Part shown: positions 41,272 to 49,561 of the stretch, piece by piece | How the letters are laid out: every line of letters begins with the position of its first letter | Numbering within the stretch: position 1 is the first letter of the stretch | Assembly (NCBI GenBank): GCA_964549505.1 | Contig: CAZJVD010000020.1 | Coordinates: 1-49,561, forward strand | Direction of reading: 5' to 3' | DNA length: 49,561 nt | DNA from: CAZJVD01 sp964549505 | GTDB lineage: Bacteria; Bdellovibrionota; UBA1018; CAZJVD01 | Notes under the pieces: model-generated | Told to the model about the DNA's origin: nothing | The model's database searches: none | Seen by the model: only the letters and a program-made list of their open reading frames with translations | Translations under genes and position numbers: made by a program

Positions 41272-42697
41272 AATGTTTGAGAACGAATTCGAGTGCTTCG
41301 TTCTTCGTGAGAAGCTTTCCCTCGATCGCAAGGTCTTCGATTTCTTTTAAAATCTCAGCAAACCTTGGTCCTGGATTGAAACCCAGCTGGATCAGATCTT
41401 CTCCATCAATGAGCTGCACACGTGCCGGCGTCTTCGGTAACTCCTCAAGACGTGTCTGGCAGAACTCATAAGCCGCGAGATCACCGTCGGCGGTAAGTGA
41501 TTCCACCCGATGCAATGCGAGGAGATCGGCAAAGTACGGTTGGCGAATCCATCGCATGAGTGTCGCCTCACGCATTTCAAACGCTTCTTCGAATTTTGGA
41601 AGCTCGAGAACCATCTGACTCACTTCGGCGACCATGACCGCCGGCATCTTGAGGCGCTCAAGGATACCCTTCGCTGCTTTTGAACCCTCGACTTCATGAT
41701 TGTTGAAATTCTGACCAGAGCTGCGTCGCGACGCCGAGGGTTTCCCGACAGAATGTAGTAAGGCCGCCCACGCGAGCCGAGCAGAGATCGTTGCCGGTAG
41801 CAGCGCAAGAACGGTCATGAGATGAGACCAAAGATCCTTCTGGCTTGGGTAAACCGGCGACTGTGCTACGGCACGAAGACGCTCGAGCTCGGGAAGAACG
41901 TGCACCAAAAGACCTGTCTCATGGAGCATCTGAAGTGCGACCGCGCGCTGATCGCCGGCAGGAGCATCGATAAAACAACGCTCGAGTTCGCCCCGGACAC
42001 GTTCCGCGCTGATGCGTGCGATCAGACGCGATTTTTTTCGAATCGCATCGAGCGTGCGCGGCTCAACTGTAAAACCCAGCGTGACCGCAAAGCGAACAGC
42101 TCGGAGTAAACGAAGAGCGTCTTCCTCAAACCGTTCATCGGGCTCTCCAATCGCCCGAAGCCGCTTGACTCTGAGATCCTCCAGTCCGTGAACAAAATCC
42201 GCAATGCGCGATGTTTTCACGTCGTAAAACAATGCGTTCACCGTAAAATCGCGTCGACGGGCATCCTCATGCGGATCCGAGAAGATCACGCGCTTCGGAT
42301 GCCGATGATCCATGTATTCGAGGTCCTTCCGAAAGGTGGCGATCTCGACGAGACCACTTGGGAAAGGCACTTTAAGAACTCCAAAATGTTTTCCGACTGT
42401 CAGCGCATTCGGAAAGATCTTTTCAATCTTGTCGGGCGTAGCACTCGTAGCGATATCGTGGTCCTTCGTTTTTCGACCGAGAAGAAAATCGCGCACCGAA
42501 CCGCCCACGACGTAAGCAAGATGCCCTTCCGCGTGAAGCCTCTGAAGCGCCGTACGAACATCTTTGGGAAGTGGGAGTGGTTCCTTAGTCTGGATCCACG
42601 TCGTATCGACGTCCGCGGTCGTCGCGGTACTGACTTTTGATGACCGCTTCGGCTTCGAACCGATTTGGCGCTTTCGTGCCTTCTGCCTTCTTTTCAC
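41264..42697 (-). CDS. cca: CCA tRNA nucleotidyltransferase / poly(A) polymerase family
   Basis: A 477-residue class II nucleotidyltransferase. It shows GGSVRDFLLGRKTKDHDIA with the catalytic DxD-like pair as DHD (about 64-82), the RRDFTVNALFYD motif (about 150) and GEPDERFEEDALRLLRAVRFA. The HD-type domain motif reads LLHSVGKP, with Ser for the Asp of LLHDIGKP, so phosphohydrolase activity is doubtful. GTG 42697 has AAAGGAGG upstream and no other start is possible, although the first 113 bp lie inside the next gene. It could act as poly(A) polymerase instead. Confidence 0.93.
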   Translation of the reverse strand: MKRRQKARKRQIGSKPKRSSKVSTATTADVDTTWIQTKEPLPLPKDVRTALQRLHAEGHLAYVVGGSVRDFLLGRKTKDHDIATSATPDKIEKIFPNALTVGKHFGVLKVPFPSGLVEIATFRKDLEYMDHRHPKRVIFSDPHEDARRRDFTVNALFYDVKTSRIADFVHGLEDLRVKRLRAIGEPDERFEEDALRLLRAVRFAVTLGFTVEPRTLDAIRKKSRLIARISAERVRGELERCFIDAPAGDQRAVALQMLHETGLLVHVLPELERLRAVAQSPVYPSQKDLWSHLMTVLALLPATISARLAWAALLHSVGKPSASRRSSGQNFNNHEVEGSKAAKGILERLKMPAVMVAEVSQMVLELPKFEEAFEMREATLMRWIRQPYFADLLALHRVESLTADGDLAAYEFCQTRLEELPKTPARVQLIDGEDLIQLGFNPGPRFAEILKEIEDLAIEGKLLTKNEALEFVLKHFT

Positions 42698-42917
42698 GGC
42701 GCCCTCCTTTACTTTTTTTTACGACCGGGGCAGCGACTTCGGGTTGTTCGCTCTCTTCGCTTTCGCTCTCGGCTTCGTTTCCGCTCGTCGTCTCAGCCGC
42801 ATCGCCCTCAAAGCTCTCGTCGTCGGCTCGCACCAAAGCGGGCGAAGCAGAAAAAGCCAGCAGCCACAAGGTCGCTATCAAAACAAACGAGACAAACGGG
42901 CGCATACGCTGACTCAT
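42585..42917 (-). CDS. Small exported acidic/basic low-complexity protein
   Basis: A 110-residue protein with a signal peptide (MRPFVSFVLIATLWLLAFSASPALVRA) and a mature part of acidic Glu/Ser runs (ESEESEQPEVAA), then basic residues and KSQYRDDRGRRYDVDPD at the end. No family is recognised. It starts 28 bp after ftsK in the same direction, with ATG 42917 or 42905 or GTG 42941 possible and no clear ribosome site. Its last 113 bp also encode the start of cca in another frame. Confidence 0.6.
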   Translation of the reverse strand: MSQRMRPFVSFVLIATLWLLAFSASPALVRADDESFEGDAAETTSGNEAESESEESEQPEVAAPVVKKSKGGRREKKAEGTKAPNRFEAEAVIKSQYRDDRGRRYDVDPD

Positions 42918-42944
42918 ACCGACTGCAGTTTTTTCACACACGGT

Positions 42945-45599
42945 TCAGGGAAGCAAGACCTCCCGAGGCCGCTGGCCTTCTGATGGTCCCACAATACCGC
43001 GTGCTTCCATGGTTTCGATCATACGAGCGGCTCGGTTGTACCCTACGGAGAGGTGACGCTGTAGAAAACTCGCTGAGGCCTGACGAGTGCGTCGCACGAG
43101 TTCGACGGCGTCCTGAAAGAGTTCGTCATCCCCTTCGGCACCCACGGACTCGGTTTCTTCCTCTTCGACCAGGATTTCTTCTCGATAATCTGGTTTCCCT
43201 TGAGAGCGTAAGAAGCGTGTGACTTTTTCGATTTCTTCGTCGCGCACAAAGGACGCATGGACGCGTACCGGCTGCGACGATCCCGGTCGAATGAAGAGCA
43301 TATCACCCTGACCCAACAATCGCTCCGCTCCAGCACGATCCAGGATTGTTTTTGAATCCACGTGACTGGCAACCCGGAAACTCGCGCGCGATGGCAAGTT
43401 TGCTTTGATCAGACCTGTGATCACATCGGTGGACGGACGCTGGGTTGCAATCACGAGATGAATGCCGGCAGCTCGGGCTTTTTGTGCAATCCGTGCGATC
43501 GAAAGCTCCACATCTTTTCGAGCGACCATCATAAGATCCGCGAGCTCATCGATGATGATCACAATAAACGGGAGTTTTCCGACACGTGGAGCACCATCAT
43601 CGTCGCTCTCAAAGGACTCGGTCCAGTCACGACCGGCAACAGCTGAGTTCGCTGTCGTATTCTCTTCTGAGAACAAGAGATCACGCACGACATCGGCGCC
43701 CATCTCTTCGACTTTTGAATTGTATGTTTCGAGATTGCGCGCTCCCATGACGGCGAGAATACGATAGCGCCGCTCCATCTCACGAACGGCCCACTTGAGT
43801 GCCAGACTCGCTTGCCGTGGATCGTCGACGACGGGAAGAAGCAGATGCGGAATATCCTGATACGAGCGAAACTCGATAAACTTAGGGTCCACCAAGACCA
43901 TCCGAAGATCTTCAGGTGTGAACCGGTAAAGCAACGAACAGATCAAACCGTTCATGAAAACAGACTTTCCCGATCCCGTTTGTCCCGCACACAGTAAGTG
44001 AGGCATCTTAGAGAGATCGGCGACGACCGGCGCACCCGCAATGTCTTTGCCCATCACAATGGGTAAGAGCAGGCCGTCCTGAGCGAACGCTTGTCCTTCT
44101 AAAAACTCGCGCAGATAGACCGTCTCACGGTTCTCGCTGGGAATCTCAATCCCGACGACCGACTTTCCAGGCAGCGGTGCGAGGATGCGAACACTCTCGG
44201 CTGAAAGAGCCATGGAGAGATCGTCGGCAAGTGACGCGATCCGAGAGACTTTTACACCCGTTCCCGGACGAAACTCATACAACGTGATGACCGGTCCAGG
44301 GCGGATGGCTTCGACATCGCCTTCGATTCCGAAATCAGAAAGCTTCTGTTTCAGAATGCGTGCGCGCTCGTAGAGTTTCTCGCGATCGATCTGGGAGTCG
44401 ACCTTGGGCCCGGCCACTAAGAACTCAAGCGTCGGAAGCTTCCAAGCTCCACTCGACCGACTCACGCGAGAGGCGCGCGGTGCAGGAGGCACAGAACGCG
44501 TTTCAGGTTCTGCAACAACGACAGCATTTTCGCTCGTCTCGAGTCCAGAAGGCGGAGCCACCGAAGCGCGAACAGGGACCAGAGGAGCACTGTCAAACTC
44601 GACCGCCTGATTGGCGGAGGTAGATGGGTTGAAGTCGACGCCTAATCGTGGCCCTTCGCTGTGGTCGAAAACACTCGCGGCCGGCGCGGCAGCGGACACC
44701 GCTGCGGGCACCGAAGCGAGTGCGCCTGGTGCGACTCGCGCGGAAGCGAGCGCGCTCGTGGCGACAGGAGCGTGAGCTGGGTTCGCGGGGTTCCTTCGAA
44801 GCTTGTCTATAAGATCGGCTTTCGCGCGCGCCAACATCCGTCTCAGAAACGAATCCGGTGACGTGGTCGCCGCCCAAGACTTCGCAAACATTTGCTGGAG
44901 AACATGGATCAGTTTGAGACCGACAATTCCCAAGAAATAAGCAAAGTACAACCCGACCAGGCGCGAAGCTTTCCATAGCCCCAGGCCGGTCAGACGCACG
45001 GACCGTACGATCATTTGTGCGAGTTTCAACGGAGTCGAGAGCACAAGCGCGATCGCAAAAACCAATACGGTGGCGATCGAAGCTCCGACAGCGTTCAGCG
45101 GTTGCATGAGCGCACTCGCGAGCCAGGTTCCGAGCGCGCCACCCGTGAGCAGATGTGTGCCGCCGATCGTGACCGTTTTCATTTGAATCGAAAGAAAAAT
45201 AGTGGCCGAAAGAACCGCAACGCTCATTCCGCCGAGAATCCCCAGAAAACGCGCGACACCCTCGCGCTGGTGAATCGCCACACCTAAGAACACGGCCCCT
45301 GCAGGAACCAGAAAACTCCCGAGTCCCAGCGCCTGAAGTAAGACGGCCGAAAGATAGGCTCCCACCCAACCGCAAGCGTTCGCACTCGCGCCCGAAGCGT
45401 TCGTGAGAAAGGACGGATCTTTTGGATCGAAGGTCAGGAGCGCCGTAACAACGAAAACACTGATCGCAAAAAAACAAAGTGCGAGTGCTTCGGTCTGTAG
45501 ACGCTGAACGAAACTCACTTTTTTTCCGCGACCAGCTCCCGGTGGTACAGGCACCCGGGATGGGGTCGCGGCACTCCAACTTCCTTGTCGTGTGCTCAT
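42945..45599 (-). CDS. ftsK: DNA translocase FtsK
   Basis: An 884-residue protein with N-terminal membrane helices (about 35-200), an Ala/Pro-rich linker, and a RecA-like motor with Walker A AGQTGSGKSVFMN, Walker B IIIIDELADLMMVARKDVE and the sensor region PSRASFRVASHVDSKTILD. The final ~70 residues are the gamma winged-helix DNA-recognition domain (ASFLQRHLSVGYNRAARMIE). It pumps DNA at the division septum and activates XerCD recombination at dif. The ATG at 45599 sits exactly where transcription would start from the TAGAAT element. Confidence 0.96.
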   Translation of the reverse strand: MSTRQGSWSAATPSRVPVPPGAGRGKKVSFVQRLQTEALALCFFAISVFVVTALLTFDPKDPSFLTNASGASANACGWVGAYLSAVLLQALGLGSFLVPAGAVFLGVAIHQREGVARFLGILGGMSVAVLSATIFLSIQMKTVTIGGTHLLTGGALGTWLASALMQPLNAVGASIATVLVFAIALVLSTPLKLAQMIVRSVRLTGLGLWKASRLVGLYFAYFLGIVGLKLIHVLQQMFAKSWAATTSPDSFLRRMLARAKADLIDKLRRNPANPAHAPVATSALASARVAPGALASVPAAVSAAAPAASVFDHSEGPRLGVDFNPSTSANQAVEFDSAPLVPVRASVAPPSGLETSENAVVVAEPETRSVPPAPRASRVSRSSGAWKLPTLEFLVAGPKVDSQIDREKLYERARILKQKLSDFGIEGDVEAIRPGPVITLYEFRPGTGVKVSRIASLADDLSMALSAESVRILAPLPGKSVVGIEIPSENRETVYLREFLEGQAFAQDGLLLPIVMGKDIAGAPVVADLSKMPHLLCAGQTGSGKSVFMNGLICSLLYRFTPEDLRMVLVDPKFIEFRSYQDIPHLLLPVVDDPRQASLALKWAVREMERRYRILAVMGARNLETYNSKVEEMGADVVRDLLFSEENTTANSAVAGRDWTESFESDDDGAPRVGKLPFIVIIIDELADLMMVARKDVELSIARIAQKARAAGIHLVIATQRPSTDVITGLIKANLPSRASFRVASHVDSKTILDRAGAERLLGQGDMLFIRPGSSQPVRVHASFVRDEEIEKVTRFLRSQGKPDYREEILVEEEETESVGAEGDDELFQDAVELVRRTRQASASFLQRHLSVGYNRAARMIETMEARGIVGPSEGQRPREVLLP

Positions 45600-45605
45600 G
45601 CGTTC

Positions 45606-45614
45606 ATTCTAGCA
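45606..45614 (-). promoter_or_regulatory. Extended -10 promoter of ftsK (TGCTAGAAT)
   Basis: On the minus strand TGC precedes TAGAAT (45611-45606), five of six to consensus. Six bases separate it from the ATG, so the A of ATG is the predicted +1. No good -35. It is the strongest case for a leaderless mRNA here. Confidence 0.6.
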
Positions 45615-45743
45615 AATTCAGTGGATTCCAGCGCTTGATGCGCCGTGGCTACGCACGAAACTGAGAGGCGCCTTCCTCGTGACCACCCATAAGGTCCGGA
45701 GGATCTGGGTTTTTCTTATTTATTTTCAAATAGTTACGACTAC

Positions 45744-45769
45744 TGAAACGGAACCGGAGGGGCGTTTCA
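45744..45769. repeat. Inverted repeat TGAAACG/CGTTTCA
   Basis: TGAAACG (45744-45750) and CGTTTCA (45763-45769) form a 7-bp dyad with a 12-base spacer. It lies in the 266-bp region between divergent ftsK and the outer-membrane protein gene, about 100 bp upstream of the latter. Nothing else clear is seen in that region. Confidence 0.5.
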
Positions 45770-45865
45770 CACCAAGATCTACAAAAACTCCTTGCCTCCA
45801 TTTTCGCACTGACCGACCATGTCCTAGTTCAGAAAAACATCTGCAAATACGGGAGGGTTACGTCA

Positions 45866-47017
45866 ATGAAAGTTTCCATGAAGTACCTTGCGCGGATCAC
45901 GGTGGCGCTCGGTTTTTTAAGTTTTTTCACATCATCCGAAGTGCAGGCCTCGCGCGCACGTAACTTGGTGATGGGAAGCGGTGATGGAAACACGTATCTG
46001 GATCTCGGCGGTAGCGGCGGCAGCTTTTTCTACAATTCGCCGTACAATATTTTCTACAATCCGGCGTTGATCACGAGTTTTGGTAACTGGGCCATCATCG
46101 AAAAATCAAATTTCGTTGAAAGCACACCCAACTACGACGCCAACAAGCAATTCAATCCTTCGGTACCGGGATCGGTTCATAGTGGTGACACGGCCCAGGG
46201 CGGTTTCATCATGGCGGTTCTCCAGTTTCGCTTAGCGATGTTCTTCAATCGCGTGGCTGCGATTGACTCGGTCTATGAGAACCGCACCAATTTCCGGCCC
46301 ATTGATATTATTTTCGGCGCCGAAGCTGCGACCTACAAGTGGGGGTTTGGCTTAACGTATGGATCCTATCGAGGAAACCAAATCGGCCGCGACGCGACGA
46401 ACACATCCGATGTTACAACGGGCAAAAAAGAATCCGACATGGATCTCACCCTGCGCGCGGGTGCTGTGTGGATGGACCTCGAGCCTTTCGTCGCAGCAAA
46501 GGTCATCGGCTCCGAAAAAACCGTTAATCCAAAGCAAAGCTATCAGGACTACCGAGCCGGCGTGAAATACACCTACGGCGAGTGGATGCCGATTGTGGCT
46601 TACAAGTTTGTTAAGTCAGGTCCCCATCGCGGCCACACTTATGGCTTCGGGTTGGGACGCGCGACACGCATCTCCGAACCTGTAAAACTCATCATGAGTC
46701 TCGGTTGGTGGCACAAATACCGTATGGCACAACAGTACTTACCCATCGCCATGGCGGTCGAAGGCGAAGTGCTTTCGTGGCTCACGTTGCGCGGCGGCCT
46801 GACCTATTACATTCTCAGCCGATCCGGCGATACAACAACCGCGGACAACACGAGCGGTCGCTTGGGTGCAACGTTTCGACTCGGCGATCTCGACTTTGAT
46901 TTCGCTGTTGGAAAAACGATCGCCGGCGGCGCAGAACCCGGTGCTGTTGCTGACGCACAGAACTTTGATCTGTCGAACGGATTGTTCTCGGCTGCGAGCT
47001 TGAGCTATCGCTGGTAA
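45866..47017 (+). CDS. Outer-membrane beta-barrel protein
   Basis: A 383-residue exported protein with signal peptide MKVSMKYLARITVALGFLSFF...VQA, then many amphipathic strands, ending SAASLSYRW: a C-terminal aromatic residue, the usual BAM-insertion signal. Aromatic girdle residues and Gly-rich turns (DLGGSGGSFFYNSPYNIFYNP) support a transport or porin-like role; the NPAxI stretch is reminiscent of the PorV/FadL superfamily but is not proof. Strong GGAGG nine bases upstream of the ATG. Confidence 0.82.
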   Translation: MKVSMKYLARITVALGFLSFFTSSEVQASRARNLVMGSGDGNTYLDLGGSGGSFFYNSPYNIFYNPALITSFGNWAIIEKSNFVESTPNYDANKQFNPSVPGSVHSGDTAQGGFIMAVLQFRLAMFFNRVAAIDSVYENRTNFRPIDIIFGAEAATYKWGFGLTYGSYRGNQIGRDATNTSDVTTGKKESDMDLTLRAGAVWMDLEPFVAAKVIGSEKTVNPKQSYQDYRAGVKYTYGEWMPIVAYKFVKSGPHRGHTYGFGLGRATRISEPVKLIMSLGWWHKYRMAQQYLPIAMAVEGEVLSWLTLRGGLTYYILSRSGDTTTADNTSGRLGATFRLGDLDFDFAVGKTIAGGAEPGAVADAQNFDLSNGLFSAASLSYRW

Positions 47018-47033
47018 GCGAAAATCCTAGCGC

Positions 47034-48077
47034 TTAGCGCTCGACAGGCCAGTACGGATCCAGCCAGACGGTCTCGCGAATGTCACGCGCTCCGGAGAGG
47101 AGCATGACCAAGCGATTCCATCCTAAAGCGATTCCCGAACAGGGCGGAAGGCCTTTTTCGAGAGCGTCCATAAAGGTCTCGTCGATAGGCGATGCAGGAA
47201 ACGTATCTCCATAGACACGACTGCGTTCGCGCATATCGGTTTCGAATCGCTGCCGCTGGAGCTTGGGGTCGCGCAACTCCTGAAAGGCGTTCGCAAGCTC
47301 GAGGCCGCCAGCAAACACTTCAAAGCGGCGCGCCCAGCTGATCCCATCGACGCCTCTTTCGATCTCGGCGAGCGCCGCCTGACTTGGGGGATAGTCGTAA
47401 ACAAAACACGGACGGTCCTGTGGTAGTTTCGGTTCGATTTGATTCAACCAGATTCTAAAAAAGAGATCGTCCCAGCTGTCGTCCGGTTCGTCAGAGTCCA
47501 CCGCGCGCGTTCTCGTCAGCCCTGCGACCTCATGTAAAACCGACGCTGGTGTCGTCGGCTCAAGATCGAGCCCCGCATGCTTCTTGAAAAGATCGCGCAC
47601 GCGAAAACGCGGCCAAGGTTCGGGGCCATCGATCGTCAGCGTGGAACTCGGTGCTCGTCGCGACAGCGTTCGAATCAGCAGCTCCGTCTCGTTCATCAGA
47701 TCGTCCAGTCGCGCACCCGTCCGATACCATTCGAGCATCGTGAACTCGGGCAAATGGTGAGGTGATACCGGTTCATCACGAAACGCCGGGCAGAGTTGAA
47801 AAATGCGTTCCCAACCTTGAGCTAAAAGTTTTTTCATCGCGAACTCAGGAGAGGTCGGCAGAAACACAGCAGACTCCCCGTTCGCAGGCGACGTAGCCAT
47901 CACGCGCATCGGACGAATATGAGTTTCCATGCCGGGGCTGCGAACCAAGAGCGGTGTCTGGACTTCTTGAAATCCACGCTCGGAAAAAAACCGTCGCAGT
48001 TCCTCTTCGAGTGCGCGGCGCTGCTCAAGAATATGTCGATGGGACTCACGACGGATTTCCCCGTAGCTCATGCTCAC
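47034..48077 (-). CDS. epmA: Elongation factor P--(R)-beta-lysine ligase
   Basis: A 347-residue paralogue of class II lysyl-tRNA synthetase lacking the anticodon domain. It has motif 1-like VQTPLLVRSPGMETHIRP, LPTSPEFAMKKLLAQG, motif 2 (FQLCPAFRDEPVSPHHLPEFTMLEWYR) and motif 3 (CSGIALGWNRLVMLL). It attaches beta-lysine to EF-P, which helps ribosomes through polyproline. EpmB and efp are not in the window. The start is GTG 48077 or ATG 48071; the ATG leaves MSYGEIRRES. It is divergent from the Nudix gene. Confidence 0.94.
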   Translation of the reverse strand: MSMSYGEIRRESHRHILEQRRALEEELRRFFSERGFQEVQTPLLVRSPGMETHIRPMRVMATSPANGESAVFLPTSPEFAMKKLLAQGWERIFQLCPAFRDEPVSPHHLPEFTMLEWYRTGARLDDLMNETELLIRTLSRRAPSSTLTIDGPEPWPRFRVRDLFKKHAGLDLEPTTPASVLHEVAGLTRTRAVDSDEPDDSWDDLFFRIWLNQIEPKLPQDRPCFVYDYPPSQAALAEIERGVDGISWARRFEVFAGGLELANAFQELRDPKLQRQRFETDMRERSRVYGDTFPASPIDETFMDALEKGLPPCSGIALGWNRLVMLLSGARDIRETVWLDPYWPVER

Positions 48078-48131
48078 TGTTTAGCGTATCTTGTCGTCGA
48101 TGCACAGCGGAGGACCCAGGGGTGACCAGCG

Positions 48132-48761
48132 GTGAGCGGTGAAATGACTGGTTTTCGAAACAAGATCGAGTGTGCCTTAGCGCTTCAGCACCCTCTCAGG
48201 ATTCCCGGACGCGAGGATCTTTGGTTGAGCGGATCCGATGCTGCTTCGGCTACACATCGCGCGTCGGTGATGGCTCTTTTTGGACCGTCTTTAGAGCATC
48301 GTGAACCGTCGCTGCTCATGACCAAACGAACAGAAAAAGTTGAGAAGCACAAAGGTCAGATGGCTTTTCCGGGAGGGTTTCAAGAGCCTGAGGAGACTGC
48401 GGAAATGGCGGCACTTCGTGAAACTCGTGAGGAAGTGGGCATTGCGGAAACGGTCGTCGATATTGTCGGCACCTTACCCGGCTTTCAGATACCGACCTCG
48501 CGATTCTTCGTCACACCCTTTGTCGGGATGCTCCGTGAACCGCTTGAGCGTGTCAAAATCGTCGCCAACGAAGATGAAATCGCAAAAGCATTCTGGATAC
48601 CGTTTTCAAAGTTGATCGAACCCGCGACCTATGAACTTGCGACATTTCGATCGCAGGGGCGCGAGTATCAGACACATCTTTACCGCGTCGAGGGTCACGA
48701 AATCTGGGGTGCTACAGCACTCATGATCCGAAATCTTTTGGAACGCCTCGAAAAGGTGTGA
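48132..48761 (+). CDS. CoA pyrophosphatase-type Nudix hydrolase
   Basis: A 209-residue Nudix protein with the CoA-family motif GQMAFPGGFQEPEETAEMA and the catalytic box ALRETREEVGI. The family cleaves CoA or its derivatives to phosphopantetheine products, in the cytoplasm. GTG 48132 or ATG 48144 could start it; the ATG has GAGCGGTG upstream and gives MTGFRNKIE. It overlaps the frame of the next gene by a few bases at GTGTGATAA. Confidence 0.9.
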   Translation: MSGEMTGFRNKIECALALQHPLRIPGREDLWLSGSDAASATHRASVMALFGPSLEHREPSLLMTKRTEKVEKHKGQMAFPGGFQEPEETAEMAALRETREEVGIAETVVDIVGTLPGFQIPTSRFFVTPFVGMLREPLERVKIVANEDEIAKAFWIPFSKLIEPATYELATFRSQGREYQTHLYRVEGHEIWGATALMIRNLLERLEKV

Positions 48762-48778
48762 TAACGCCATTAGTACCT

Positions 48779-49357
48779 ATGAAAATTAAATCTTCGCGCC
48801 TGTTGCCGATGTTTTCCATCCTGGCAGTTCTCATCATAAGCATAAGAGCTCTAAGCGTCTCGCCAGCTTATGCGGCGGATGAGAATTATTCGACCATCCA
48901 GACTGCAAACAAGGTTTCTGCAGAAGATTGGAAAGGCGCCGAACGGCCCTATAACTTAACCGCAAGCGCGATTCTGCTTGGCGGAGGTCTGATCGACAGC
49001 GCATTAGGCTGGCCGGTCGCGCTCGGTCTTTCCTATCGCTTCATGCCAGAAGGTTGGCTGGAAGATATCAACGACAGCGTTTCTATGGAGTTCGTAGGTG
49101 GAACGTTGATGGTTAAAGGCAGCGACCCGTTCATCTACAGTCTGCATTTTCGCTGGGACTTCATCAAAGATTCAGCGTGGACATTCTTTGCGCTCGGCGG
49201 CTTGGGTGGAGCGAAGACTGGGGATGGTTACGGAAACAATTTCCGGATTCATCCGCGGCTTGGCGTAGGAACATTTTTCTTTGTTCGCGAAAACATCGCT
49301 GCGCGAGCCGAGATTTCGCATGAGCTGTTTGCTCTGGGAGCGAGCTTCTTCTTCTAA
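48779..49357 (+). CDS. Outer-membrane beta-barrel-type protein
   Basis: A 192-residue exported protein: signal peptide MKIKSSRLLPMFSILAVLII...AYA, then strands such as ASAILLGGGLIDSALGWPVALGLSYRF and RIHPRLGVGTFFFVRENIAAR, ending in FALGASFFF with a terminal Phe. It is the size of an 8-strand barrel of the OmpX/OmpA-like type, not assignable further. ATG 48779 is chosen because it starts the signal peptide; a GTG at 48758 is in frame within the Nudix end. No Shine-Dalgarno site. Confidence 0.76.
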   Translation: MKIKSSRLLPMFSILAVLIISIRALSVSPAYAADENYSTIQTANKVSAEDWKGAERPYNLTASAILLGGGLIDSALGWPVALGLSYRFMPEGWLEDINDSVSMEFVGGTLMVKGSDPFIYSLHFRWDFIKDSAWTFFALGGLGGAKTGDGYGNNFRIHPRLGVGTFFFVRENIAARAEISHELFALGASFFF

Positions 49358-49561
49358 AACTGGCCCACTTGAGTGTGTTGTTGCGTGAGTGGAGTGCCCT
49401 GTATACGAGTAGTGATTTGAGACGATGGAGTGGAATTTAAATTCTACGCAGCCGTGAGTGTTCACATACTCAAGCAGTACTCAGTAACAAGCCTTACCCT
49501 TAGACCAGATCCGTGAGCAGACGGTTATGGTAATTCACATAAAGACTAATATGATCAGATA
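49358..49561. other. Intergenic end region with a 12-bp palindrome
   Basis: No coding frame is evident. GAATTTAAATTC (49433-49444) is a perfect 12-bp palindrome and AT-rich DNA follows to the window edge, as expected of an upstream control region for a gene beyond it. No terminator with a T-run is seen after the outer-membrane protein gene. Confidence 0.4.

Noticed and set aside
44593..45579. A 328-residue frame in the same direction as ftsK
   Set aside because: Extremely Arg/Cys/Ser-rich composition results from reading ftsK in another frame.
1..49561. tRNA genes, rRNA genes, CRISPR arrays, insertion sequences or prophage
   Set aside because: No tRNA T-loop or cloverleaf, no regular direct repeats with spacers, and no transposase, integrase or structural phage genes were seen on either strand.

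Overview
The window looks like chromosomal core DNA of a free-living Gram-negative bacterium, with mid-range GC and no sign of plasmid, phage, insertion sequence or CRISPR. IHF-alpha, an RpoH-like sigma factor, EpmA, FtsK, several lipoproteins and at least four likely outer-membrane proteins point to a proteobacterial-type cell. The gene set, with many exported proteins of no recognisable family, makes me favour a member of the Bdellovibrionota or a deltaproteobacterium-like lineage. No rRNA gene is present and the lineage call is inference.

Layout. 1-5.2 kb: a minus-strand translation operon rpmI-rplT-pheS-pheT-ihfA-merR, separated from infC, which lies alone at 8.6 kb. 5.4-8.4 kb: a lipoprotein with a subtilisin fold but no catalytic residues, then an EI24/CysZ-like membrane protein and a metallo-beta-lactamase-fold hydrolase. 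8.5-13 kb: infC, a lipoprotein, rdgB, a SanA/YdcF-like protein, rpmB and an MFS exporter. 13-18 kb: ridA, yceI, an exported 504-residue unknown and the fused malic enzyme/phosphotransacetylase maeB. 18-24 kb: envelope proteins, an M16 peptidase, an RpoH-like sigma factor and an exported HEXXH protein behind a repeat-rich control region. 24-29.5 kb: rpsO-pnp (PNPase with an RGG tail), a frameshifted exported gene and an outer-membrane protein followed by a clear terminator. 29.5-37.7 kb: a Pro/Glu-rich membrane protein, tmk-holB-MATE, aspS-glpD and a sensor-only membrane protein. 37.7-45.6 kb: uvrB, an RqcH/NFACT protein, cca, a small exported protein and ftsK. 45.9-49.4 kb: two outer-membrane proteins, epmA and a CoA-type Nudix hydrolase.

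How the genes fit together. The core is translation and its quality control: L35, L20, L28, S15, IF-3, PheRS, AspRS, CCA-adding enzyme, EF-P lysylation, the ribosome rescue factor RqcH, and RNA decay by PNPase. Around it are DNA replication and repair or segregation (tmk, holB, uvrB, ftsK, rdgB), heat-shock control (sigma) and an envelope set.

Two organisational features stand out. First, many apparent first-in-transcript housekeeping genes have no Shine-Dalgarno sequence but have a -10-like hexamer ending 6-11 bases before the start codon, so near-leaderless mRNAs seem common; several exported proteins instead have strong Shine-Dalgarno sites. Second, seven of nine convergent gene pairs overlap at their 3' ends by 4 to 89 bp. 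The most unusual single loci are the infC leader (a tiny upstream ORF ending in TGATG), the 388-bp control region before the HEXXH protein, the uvrB/rqcH divergent start pair only 18 bp apart, the 113-bp overlap of cca with an exported-protein gene, and the pseudo-subtilase lipoprotein.
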